Part shown: piece after piece, positions 35,104 to 42,479 of the stretch
Position numbering within the stretch: the first letter of the stretch is position 1
Layout: every line of letters begins with the position of its first letter
Assembly: GCA_023150835.1 (NCBI GenBank)
Contig: JAKLKB010000008.1
Location: 1-64,000, forward strand
Direction of reading: 5' to 3'
DNA from: Myxococcota bacterium
Lineage (GTDB): Bacteria > Myxococcota_C > UBA6777
Length of the DNA stretch: 64,000 bases
Position numbers and translations under genes: made by a program
The notes under the pieces: model-generated
Databases searched by the model: none
Told to the model about the DNA's origin: nothing
Seen by the model: the letters and a program-made list of their open reading frames with translations, nothing else

Positions 35104-35931
35104 ATGTTGCGTGATCTATCGGAACGGATGGGGTGGATGCGAGAGCCTTCTGCGGAGGATCTTGGGCGGCGAGCGCGGCGTATCGAGCGCTTTTTATGGC
35201 CTTGGCAACAGTTGTTGAAACCATCCGTCACAGGGTGGGAGAATATCCCCGAGCAGCGTCCGCTGTTGTTTGTGGGCAATCATACGCTGTTTGGAGTGTT
35301 GGATGCACCGTTGTTGTGGTTGGCCTTGTATCGGGAAAAAGGCATCTTGTTGCGCGGTTTGGGAGATCGCCTGCATTTTCAGATCCCGGGTTGGCGGGAG
35401 TTATTGACGCGCTATGGAGTGGTGTTGGCGGATCCCGAAGTCTGCGGTCAATTGATGCAACAAGGTGAGGCGATCTTGGTCTTTCCGGGTGGAGCGCGGG
35501 AAGTGACCAAACGCAAGGGAGAACGTTACAAGCTGATCTGGAAGGAGAGACGGGGGTTTGCGCGGCTTGCTGCACAGCACCAATGTACGATCATCCCGTT
35601 TGCTTCGGTGGGGATCGAAGATATGTTCGATGTGGTGTTGGATGGAGACGAGCTTGCGGCTTCTCCTTTGGGGGCCGTGTTGGAGCGACTGCGTATCCGC
35701 AAAGATGTCTTGATGCCGTTGGCGGTGGGCAAAGGCCCGCTCGGTCTTCCGCGCTTGCAGCGGTTGTATTTCCATTTTGGAGCGCCGATCCCCAGCGAGG
35801 GCATCGATCCTGAAGACGACGCTGCGGTGTGGGATCTGCGCGAAGCCACGCGCCATTCGATCGAAGAGAGCATCGCCATGCTTCGTCAAGCGCAACGTCA
35901 TGATCCCAAACGCTTTTTATTTTTCCCCTAG
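35104..35931 (+). CDS. PlsC-like acyltransferase
   Basis: This 275-residue acyltransferase contains VGNHTLFGVLDAP (~58-69), where the His and a downstream Asp form the active site with a longer spacing than the classical HxxxxD. VFPGGAREVTKRKGERY (~124) replaces the FPEG-type substrate motif. That combination is seen in the DGAT/phytyl-ester-type branch rather than true PlsC. The start has GAGGAG upstream and follows the WS/DGAT stop by 12 bp, indicating an operon. The pair likely supplies and esterifies acyl acceptors for neutral lipid storage. Confidence 0.85.
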   Translation: MLRDLSERMGWMREPSAEDLGRRARRIERFLWPWQQLLKPSVTGWENIPEQRPLLFVGNHTLFGVLDAPLLWLALYREKGILLRGLGDRLHFQIPGWRELLTRYGVVLADPEVCGQLMQQGEAILVFPGGAREVTKRKGERYKLIWKERRGFARLAAQHQCTIIPFASVGIEDMFDVVLDGDELAASPLGAVLERLRIRKDVLMPLAVGKGPLGLPRLQRLYFHFGAPIPSEGIDPEDDAAVWDLREATRHSIEESIAMLRQAQRHDPKRFLFFP

Positions 35932-35934
35932 CCG

Positions 35935-36200
35935 CTCATACAACATCCGAAAGATCTGTGATCGAAGGATAGGTGCGATCTGCTGTGACTGCCCTGTTCT
36001 TGGGCAGCCACAGGGGGCTGCCCCTACTTTTTCGCTTACTTCACGGACGGATTTCGTATCACTGTTCTTGGGCAGCCACAGGGGGCTGCCCCTACTTTTT
36101 CGCTTACTTCACGGACGGATTTCGTATCACTTTTTCTTGGGCAACCACAGGGGGCTGCCCCTACTTTTTCGCTTACTTCACGGACGGATTTCGTATCACT
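35935..36200 (+). repeat. Family A element copy A3 with triplicated core
   Basis: It starts CTCATACAACATCCG and ends CGGATTTCGTATCACT. A ~68-bp core beginning TTCTTGGGCAGCCACAGGGG is repeated three times (from 35997, 36065 and 36134) almost without change. Each core contains the GGGCAGCC/GGCTGCCC hairpin and the right end. The last base of the element abuts the HmuY stop codon at 36201. Confidence 0.85.
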
Positions 36201-36947
36201 TTAGGGGGTGGCGAGTTCAGCATAGCGAAAGCGTGGGAATCCAGAGTTTCCTTTGTCGTCGTAGTATTTGAGCATTTGTAGCTTATAGTATTTCTTTTCT
36301 GCGGTGCGTACGACATAAAGAAATTCAGAGCGGGGGGCGAGGACGTGTTTGAGAAGGTCATAGTAGTACCACTCTCCTTCTCGGCCAAAAGCGGAACGTG
36401 GTTCGTTCAGATTATTTCCTGTCTCATCCGCAAGATAGCCCTCTGTGGGGGCTTTTTCGAGAGCGTCGAAGTCTTTGTCGCGTAAGAGGGCGACTGTGGT
36501 GTCGCCTTCGCCGCTGACGCCGCTGTTGGTCTTGATGAAGTAGCGTCGGAAAGCGAGGTGCCAGCTTTTGTCTTTGTTCGGTGGTGAAGTGGGCTTGATC
36601 TCGGTGCTTTGGCCAAAGGCAAAGTAGATCCATTGATCGGGGTTGGAGGCGTTGATCTGGGTTTCCCATACGCCCGGGCGTTGTTCTTTGAGCGAGACAG
36701 GCGGACCGGGTAGAGTTTTGACTTTGATATCGTTGGGTTTTTGGTTTGGATCGCGCAACGAAGGCGCACAGCCCGCAAGCCACAAAAGAGCAACGGCAAA
36801 ACATAGGAGCAGCAAGGTGTGGCTGCCCAAGAACAGGGCGGCTCTAGCGACTCGCACTATCTTTCGAGCGCGCATCTCTCGGATATCGTACAAGCGGTGA
36901 TCGATCTGTGTGATCGGGTGGGTGGGGGAGGGGTGGTTGTTGTGCAT
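36201..36947 (-). CDS. HmuY family lipoprotein (probable haem-binding)
   Basis: HmuY proteins are outer-membrane lipoproteins that capture haem and hand it to a TonB receptor. The C-terminal ~165 residues show the family pattern: WIYFAFGQSTEI, SWHLAFRRYFIKTNSGVSG (~130-148), GEWYYYDLLKHVLAPRSEFLYVVRTAEKKYYKLQML and FPRFRYAEL. A lipoprotein signal ends LLWLAGC. Two starts are possible. ATG 36947 has CGGAGCC upstream and gives 248 residues with a long n-region. ATG 36875 gives 224 residues and a normal-length signal but has a poor ribosome site. The DNA for the signal n-region is a family A fragment. It lies 60 bp after the TonB receptor, same strand. Confidence 0.85.
   Translation of the reverse strand: MHNNHPSPTHPITQIDHRLYDIREMRARKIVRVARAALFLGSHTLLLLCFAVALLWLAGCAPSLRDPNQKPNDIKVKTLPGPPVSLKEQRPGVWETQINASNPDQWIYFAFGQSTEIKPTSPPNKDKSWHLAFRRYFIKTNSGVSGEGDTTVALLRDKDFDALEKAPTEGYLADETGNNLNEPRSAFGREGEWYYYDLLKHVLAPRSEFLYVVRTAEKKYYKLQMLKYYDDKGNSGFPRFRYAELATP
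36819..36893 (-). repeat. Family A element fragment A4 inside a coding region
   Basis: Minus-strand sequence GTACGATATCCGAGAGATGC continues with CTCGAAAG and CCCTGTTCTTGGGCAGCCAC, matching the outer end and half of the core hairpin of A1. The other half is absent. It encodes roughly the basic n-region of the HmuY signal peptide (MRARKIVRVARAALFLGSH). Confidence 0.75.
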
Positions 36948-37007
36948 GATGGCTCCGTTGATGGGAGAGGGTCTTGGTTTGTTGCACGATATCTTCGCTC
37001 TCAGTGA

Positions 37008-39416
37008 TCAATATTGTCCGCGTACACCAAGGAAAAAAGTTCGAGGTCGGATGGGAAGCCATTGATGGTTTCCCGAGCCAAGGATATTTTGGGCTGCGGC
37101 AAATACTTCGAGTCGGCGGTCAAAAAAAGAGCGGCTTAGGCGTGCGTGTAAAAGAACGTAAGGATCGATGCGGAGGGTGTCGTCTTTTTGATCGCCGTTG
37201 GTGTCGAGGAAAGCAAAACGCTCACCTTCAAAGATCCCACGTACAGTCAGTTGGAGATGGAGCCAAGGATCTTGGAGGGTGATCTGGGCGTGTGCGCGAT
37301 GAAGGGCGCGCAGCGCAAGAGGCCGATTGTTTGGATGATCGATCGTGTCTGTCAGATTGTAGCCGACCTCAAAAGAAAACAGGCGGTGGGGGGTGAGACG
37401 AACCACCGCTTCGAGGCCGCGTGTGGTGGCCGAAGCGATGTTGGCGTATTGGACGCGGAAGGTGCCGGGCTTGGCCGGGTCGGTGATGACTTGTTCGATG
37501 ATCAAGTTGTCGATCAGGTTGTAGAAGCCTTGGACAGAGAGCCACAGCCACGAGACCGCTTGCCACTCCGCACCGAGTTGGAAGCCGTTGGCGAATTCGG
37601 GTGCAAGGGCAGGATTGCCCTCGACAACATAACCGACGCTGTTGTTTTCAAAGGTGAGGAAAAGCTCTTTGAAGGAAGGAGCGCGAAAAGCGCGGCCATA
37701 GCTTGCGCGTAGGATCAACCCGGGCAGCGGGTCAAAGCGCACCGCAAGCTTGGGGTTGATCGCGTAGCCGAATTGAGAGTCCAATTCAAAGCGAACACCC
37801 GGGACGACGCTGAGGCGAGGTGTGTCAACGAGCGGTATCCACTCGTATTGGGCATAGACCGCGCCTCGGCCGCGATGTGCAAAGCTGTCCTTGATGCGGT
37901 CAGCGCGCAAGTTTTCATAAAGTCCCTCAAGTCCGAGCGTCAGGATGTGTTGTGTCCCAAAAGCTCGATCCATCTGAAGGTTGGCTTGGAGTAGCCAGTC
38001 GAACGTTTCTTCGTAGAGATCGAAGGCATCGGAGCCTTGTTGATCGTAGAGAAATTGGTCGCGAAAAAAAGCAAAGTGCAGCGAAGACTTGATCCGTGTT
38101 GGTCCAGAAAGAACAGAATCTGTACTGAGGGTGAGGGTGGCTGTTTCGGTCCGATTTTTTCGATCAAAGACCGCGCCTGAGGTGGACGCATCGATCCCTG
38201 CGCGATCTTGGTAGAGATAATTTCCGCGCAAACTGATCCCAAATCGAGGAGAAGCGCGGTAAGAGGCGCGCCCTTCGACTTGGAGGATCTCGTTGGAACT
38301 TCCCGAGGTGGAAGCGAGGGGATCGCGGTCAGGGAGTTGGTAGGCGTCATAACGGTGCCAACCAAGGGAGAGCTGCACATCCCATGCTTTTTGCTTCATG
38401 CCAAAGTAGCCCGTCAGATCGAGCAGATGGCCGCCACCGTTGCCATAACGAAGAAATCCCCCCGCTTCAATGGGTTTTTTGCTGCGCCGTGTGATGATAT
38501 TGATCACGCCGCCGATGGCATCGGAGCCATAGAGTGCGGAAGAGGGGCCTTTGACGATCTCCACACGTTCGATGCGCTCAAGCGGAAAGCGTTGAAGATC
38601 GATCACTCCGCGCACGCGGCCAGAAACGCGTTCTCCGTCGATCAAGATCAGAACATACTTGGCATCGAGTCCTTGGAGGCGGACGCCCACCCCTCCGGCT
38701 TGATCGAAACTTAATTGAATTCCGCTGTGTGTTTGAAGGATATCCGAAAGGGTAGCGGCGGAGGTTTTTTCCAATTGGCTTCGGGTGATCACTTCGACGC
38801 TGTTGACGGTATCTTTGAGGCGCTGTTGCGTGCGTGCGCCTGTGACCACGATCGTGTCTTCCGAGGTATTGAATGAGACCGGTGTTGTGGGCTTTGTGGA
38901 GGTGTTGGAAGATGTCGATGCAGCGGGCTTTGTGGAGGTGTTGGAAGATGTCGATGCAGCGGGCTTTGTGGAGGTGTTGGAAGATGTCGATGCAGCGGGC
39001 TTTGTGGAGGTGGTTGCGTGCGAGGGTACGGGCTTTGTCGAGGTGGTCGCGTGCGAGGGTACGGGCTTTGTAGAGGTGGTCGCGTGCGAGGGTACGGGTT
39101 TAGAGGTAGGTGTGGCTTGCGAAGAAGGAGGCGTGGCAGATGCAAAAGGTGCGAAGTATAGGCAAAAAACAACAAGAGCAGACAACGCGACGCGATGTGC
39201 AAGGTTGTGCGTGGCTCGAAGTGTCGGGGGATACGAAGTGCGTTGAGGAGTGAGGAGAGTAGGCCACGAAAGGGCGATGTTTTGAGGTTTGGGGGGGATA
39301 GAGGAGTGTGTGGCCGTTTGCATCCGAGAAGGTTCTTTCTTGTGGGGGCGCGGTGGTGTCGCGCTATCTTGGTTTCGGGGGTTGGTATGCTGTTTTTGCA
39401 GTGGGTTGTCAATCAT
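37008..39416 (-). CDS. TonB-dependent outer-membrane receptor (HmuR-like)
   Basis: This is a ~800-residue ligand-gated porin. After a signal sequence (VALSALVVFCLYFAPFASA) comes a low-complexity Thr/Ser/Pro linker made of tandem repeats. A TonB-box-like SEDTIVVTGAR follows, then the plug (LSDILQTHSGIQLS, LQGLDAKYVLILIDGERVSG, RIERVEIVKGPSSALYGSDAIGGVINIITRR) and a 22-strand barrel. The barrel has YGRAFRAPSFKELF and ends in aromatic FFLGVRGQY. Adjacent HmuY suggests haem as substrate. The start is unresolved: GTG 39464, ATG 39416 and ATG 39323 are in frame and none has a clear ribosome site; the middle one is given. Confidence 0.92.
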   Translation of the reverse strand: MIDNPLQKQHTNPRNQDSATPPRPHKKEPSRMQTATHSSIPPKPQNIALSWPTLLTPQRTSYPPTLRATHNLAHRVALSALVVFCLYFAPFASATPPSSQATPTSKPVPSHATTSTKPVPSHATTSTKPVPSHATTSTKPAASTSSNTSTKPAASTSSNTSTKPAASTSSNTSTKPTTPVSFNTSEDTIVVTGARTQQRLKDTVNSVEVITRSQLEKTSAATLSDILQTHSGIQLSFDQAGGVGVRLQGLDAKYVLILIDGERVSGRVRGVIDLQRFPLERIERVEIVKGPSSALYGSDAIGGVINIITRRSKKPIEAGGFLRYGNGGGHLLDLTGYFGMKQKAWDVQLSLGWHRYDAYQLPDRDPLASTSGSSNEILQVEGRASYRASPRFGISLRGNYLYQDRAGIDASTSGAVFDRKNRTETATLTLSTDSVLSGPTRIKSSLHFAFFRDQFLYDQQGSDAFDLYEETFDWLLQANLQMDRAFGTQHILTLGLEGLYENLRADRIKDSFAHRGRGAVYAQYEWIPLVDTPRLSVVPGVRFELDSQFGYAINPKLAVRFDPLPGLILRASYGRAFRAPSFKELFLTFENNSVGYVVEGNPALAPEFANGFQLGAEWQAVSWLWLSVQGFYNLIDNLIIEQVITDPAKPGTFRVQYANIASATTRGLEAVVRLTPHRLFSFEVGYNLTDTIDHPNNRPLALRALHRAHAQITLQDPWLHLQLTVRGIFEGERFAFLDTNGDQKDDTLRIDPYVLLHARLSRSFFDRRLEVFAAAQNILGSGNHQWLPIRPRTFFLGVRGQY
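38889..39105. repeat. 36-bp x3 and 33-bp x3 in-frame tandem repeats
   Basis: Three 36-bp units (12-residue STKPAASTSSNT) and three 33-bp units (11-residue STKPVPSHATT) lie side by side. They form the linker between signal peptide and TonB box of the receptor. The units share GGGCTTTGTGGAGGTG, so one probably derives from the other. Confidence 0.92.
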
Positions 39417-39654
39417 GAAAGGAAGCCGCGCAGTGGGCGTTTCAAGTTCATTTGGATCGCGCACCGATAGGGGGTTGCGAAAAGCTGTGGCTGTGGGCGC
39501 GCATCTTTTGTGCTAAAGGAGCGCGGTGTGTTTTGGATGCGGCGTTTGGGCGAGAGGATTGATCGAAGAAGGTGTTTGCGAGGAGCGAACGCACAGAAAC
39601 TGCGTGTGCATCCGTCAATAGGATGGATCGAAGTAAGGTATTTGGGAGGAACAG

Positions 39655-40350
39655 ATGGGAAATTATGTGTGTGGCGAGCCGTTGTGCTTGTGGGAAGAAG
39701 AGGGTTTGTGGGTGTTTTCAAAGCCTTCGGGGATGTGTACACATCCCGCGCATGGGGAAGAGGGAGAGGATCTGTTGTCGTGGGCGCGTCGTGTGTGCGG
39801 TGCATCAGAGGCGTTAGCGCCTGTGCATCGGCTGGACCGGGAGACGAGTGGTTTGGTGGTGTGTAGCGAAGATCCACAGATGCGCGGTGGGATGGGGATC
39901 TGGTTTCGTGACGGAGCGATCCGCAAGGTGTATCTTGCGTTGGTGTACGGCTGCACCCGAAGCAAGGGAGTGATCGACAAGCCGCTTTCAGATGCACGCC
40001 GAGAGAAGCCGTTAGAGGCGATCACGCGGTATCGGTGTTTGGAGGTGTTTTTGGAGCGTGCTTCGTTGGTGGAGGTGGAGCCTGAGACGGGGCGAAAACA
40101 TCAGATCCGACGGCACTTTCAAGGGATCGGCCATAGCGTCGTGGGGGATGCGCGTTATCCACCCCCGCGCTGGCGTGCGCTGCCGGGATTTCCGGGGCGT
40201 TTGTGGCTGCATGCCGCAAAGATGATCTTGCCGAATGGACGGTCTTTTGAATCTCCCTTATCTGAAGAGTTGGAGCAACATCTGCGGATCTTGCGCGAGG
40301 CCAACGAACAATGCGTCGCTGCTTCGAGCGCCTCGGCTCGTAAACCTTAA
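39655..40350 (+). CDS. RluA-family pseudouridine synthase
   Basis: This 231-residue RNA pseudouridine synthase has the catalytic motif HRLDRETSGL (59-67 region) with Asp61. The N-terminal segment LWVFSKPSGMCTHP matches the family. The C-terminal ETGRKHQIRRHFQGIGHSVVGD, LWLHAAKM binds RNA. No S4 domain is present, so it resembles the shorter TruC/RluA forms. GGGAGGA lies upstream. It is divergent from the TonB receptor and followed by a hairpin/T-run. Confidence 0.92.
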   Translation: MGNYVCGEPLCLWEEEGLWVFSKPSGMCTHPAHGEEGEDLLSWARRVCGASEALAPVHRLDRETSGLVVCSEDPQMRGGMGIWFRDGAIRKVYLALVYGCTRSKGVIDKPLSDARREKPLEAITRYRCLEVFLERASLVEVEPETGRKHQIRRHFQGIGHSVVGDARYPPPRWRALPGFPGRLWLHAAKMILPNGRSFESPLSEELEQHLRILREANEQCVAASSASARKP

Positions 40351-40358
40351 AGAGAGTG

Positions 40359-40428
40359 CAGGTTTTTCAAACCAACGACCCTGTCGCTTGGGCGTTCGCG
40401 AGCGCGGCTTTTTTTGGCTACTGCGTGG
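40359..40428 (+). terminator. Probable intrinsic terminator derived from a family D element
   Basis: The sequence GGTTTTTCAAACC (the D box) is followed by GTCGCTTGGGCG, the near-palindrome GCGTTCGCGAGCGC and GGCTTTTTTT. It directly follows the pseudouridine synthase stop. The double-hairpin half of family D is absent. Confidence 0.65.
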
Positions 40429-40759
40429 CACCTATGTGTCATGGTTATTCTGTTGTTTTCGGTGAAAATGTCCAGTTCTGACAGCGGAATCAAGAATCGC
40501 ACCGATACTTTGCTTTTGCTCTTTTTCGTTGTTTTCCGTACGCAAGCTCTTGGATAAATGAGGAATGCGTGTCTTGTGCGTGATATCTGTGCAGCATGAG
40601 CGTTATCCCGCACGGAGAGACGAAAAGACAGACGATCTTGCGTAATCGTTCTTTTGCGTACGCCATCGATGTTTCCTTTGTCGCCGTTCACTTCTTATTT
40701 TTTACACGATATCAAACGGTTGCACAACCGAGGGGACACCTCAGCCTAATTGGGGTATT
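40429..40759. other. Intergenic region without recognised genes
   Basis: 331 bp between the convergent pseudouridine synthase and caspase-like gene. A minus-strand ORF of ~114 codons crosses it but lacks a ribosome site and any family features. I see no tRNA or repeat family here. Confidence 0.45.
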
Positions 40760-42322
40760 TTAGATCCAGTTTTCAGGGATAGTTTGTGCGTCGAGGTTCC
40801 AGAGCCCGTTGAGGACGTAGAGCATATCGCGAGCGGGTGCGGGGGTATCGCGCAGGCCGCTGATATGGTCGCGGATGGAGCGGATGGATTCGAGGGCATC
40901 TTCGCGGGAGAGGCGGGAGAAGTTGGGTGCGGGGAGGCCGAGGGCGGCGTATCCTTGGCGGATGGCGTCGCCGTAATGTTCTTGGAAGTGACCGCGAATG
41001 TGGGAGTTGTAGAAGAGGGTGCGGATGGTTTGATCGCGTCGGGCTTCGAGTTCGGTGCGTTCGATGTTGGAGAGTCCGGGTTGTTGGAGCAGCGATTGGA
41101 GTTGGTTGTAATAAGTGCGAAGGGGGCCTTGTTGGGAGTTCGTCACTTCTTCTTGTCCTTGGAAAAAGCGTTCAAAAGTGGCTTCATTGGATCGGACAAG
41201 TTCGTAGAGTTGGGCCATACTTTGGCCAGAGAGCGGGATATCGCGGCCAACGACAGCGACATCGAGGTTTTCGGCCTTACGGATGCCGCGTTGTAGGAGG
41301 TTGGCGGCGGTTTGATCGATGTCGACGCCCGCCCCGCGAGTGGTGCGTTCCCAAGCGGCTTGGTGGGTGGTTGCGCCAGAACCCGAGCCGGGGGCCGAGC
41401 CGCTGTAAGCCCAGATGGTTTTGGTGTTGGGAAACATCTCTTGGTACATCAGGTGTTTGGAGCGTCCGCCGGAGTAGCAAGCGGAAAGGTGGAGGTCTTC
41501 GACTTGTGCAGCGGCGCGGGGCATGGCAGCGGTGAGTCCGCGCATGGTGTCCCATGAGATGCGACCATTGTCGTCGCCCCAGACGCCCGAACCGACGTGG
41601 TGTCCAGAGATCAGAAGGCGTGAGGGGATGGATCCGCCTTTTTCTGCGCGTGACCAGACTTGGGCGATCTGAGCGACTTCGTCGCGTGCGTTGTCGCCTG
41701 TATTTTTCAAGACATCGGCGATCTTTGCGGATTGTTCAGCGGGAAGGCCGAGGGTTTGAACGAATCCATTGCGCCCGTCGTTGGTGGTGAGATCGTAGGT
41801 TTGGTTCCCGACACGGATCTTGTCTGCGCCGATGCGGGAATTCGTGATGGTATGGAGAGTTGCGCCTGTTTTGCGCAGCTCGTTGATCTCGTGTTTGGCG
41901 CCTGCGCTGGTGCGGGTTTCGTTGTTCATGCCGATGAACAAGATCTCGTCATTGCTGCGTGGGGTGTTGTTGGTGGGGTTGGTTTGGGGGGCGGAGGCTT
42001 GGAGGGAGGCGTCTTGGAGCATTAGACCGAGGACGCTTGCGGTTTTGCCTGCTTGTGTGGGGGTGGCTTGGCCCGAAGGGGCGGGAGCGGCTGCGATTAG
42101 AGTGGTGGAGTTGCCGTCGCGGTCAAAGTTATCGGCCATGCGCCACGCTTCTTGGGCGTCGATCTTTCCGTCGTTGTTGCGGTCTGCGCGTTGGAGTTGT
42201 TGGAGATTGAGGCCGTTGTCCGTGAGTTTTTGTTGGGCGTTGGGGTTGGTGCGGACTTTTTCGAGGTCGATGGTTTTGGTGTTGTTTTGCGTGAGGAAGT
42301 CTTGTCGGTTGATCTTGGTCAT
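40760..42322 (-). CDS. EF-hand protein with caspase-like (clan CD) His-Cys dyad
   Basis: This 520-residue protein has an N-terminal EF-hand loop DRNNDGKIDAQE (47-58) with all calcium ligands, and a weaker second site (DNFDRDGN). A Ser/Pro/Gln linker follows. The region ~120-350 has the two catalytic segments of clan CD cysteine peptidases: RLLISGHHVGSGVWG, with His at about 240-241, and EDLHLSACYSGGRS, with Cys282. The ~41-residue spacing is normal for caspases, metacaspases and clostripain. The C-terminal ~170 residues are helical and unfamiliar. No signal peptide is seen. Proposed as a calcium-dependent caspase-like protease; substrate unknown. GGAGCC precedes the ATG. Confidence 0.75.
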   Translation of the reverse strand: MTKINRQDFLTQNNTKTIDLEKVRTNPNAQQKLTDNGLNLQQLQRADRNNDGKIDAQEAWRMADNFDRDGNSTTLIAAAPAPSGQATPTQAGKTASVLGLMLQDASLQASAPQTNPTNNTPRSNDEILFIGMNNETRTSAGAKHEINELRKTGATLHTITNSRIGADKIRVGNQTYDLTTNDGRNGFVQTLGLPAEQSAKIADVLKNTGDNARDEVAQIAQVWSRAEKGGSIPSRLLISGHHVGSGVWGDDNGRISWDTMRGLTAAMPRAAAQVEDLHLSACYSGGRSKHLMYQEMFPNTKTIWAYSGSAPGSGSGATTHQAAWERTTRGAGVDIDQTAANLLQRGIRKAENLDVAVVGRDIPLSGQSMAQLYELVRSNEATFERFFQGQEEVTNSQQGPLRTYYNQLQSLLQQPGLSNIERTELEARRDQTIRTLFYNSHIRGHFQEHYGDAIRQGYAALGLPAPNFSRLSREDALESIRSIRDHISGLRDTPAPARDMLYVLNGLWNLDAQTIPENWI

Positions 42323-42479
42323 GGGTCAAAGGCTCCGAAAGGGTTGTGTTGTGGGGTGCTTGTGCGGGGTGAAGAGAGCAGGAGGTTGGTTGCAAAAACA
42401 GAGGCGTCGACAAGCACGTGTTTGGGGGAGATAGAATAGCGCCGAGGTGTCTTTTTGGAAAGGGATTCTTTCAAAAAAA

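Noticed and set aside
35997-36200. CRISPR array
   Set aside because: The three ~68-bp units are contiguous near-identical copies with no unique spacers and no cas genes.
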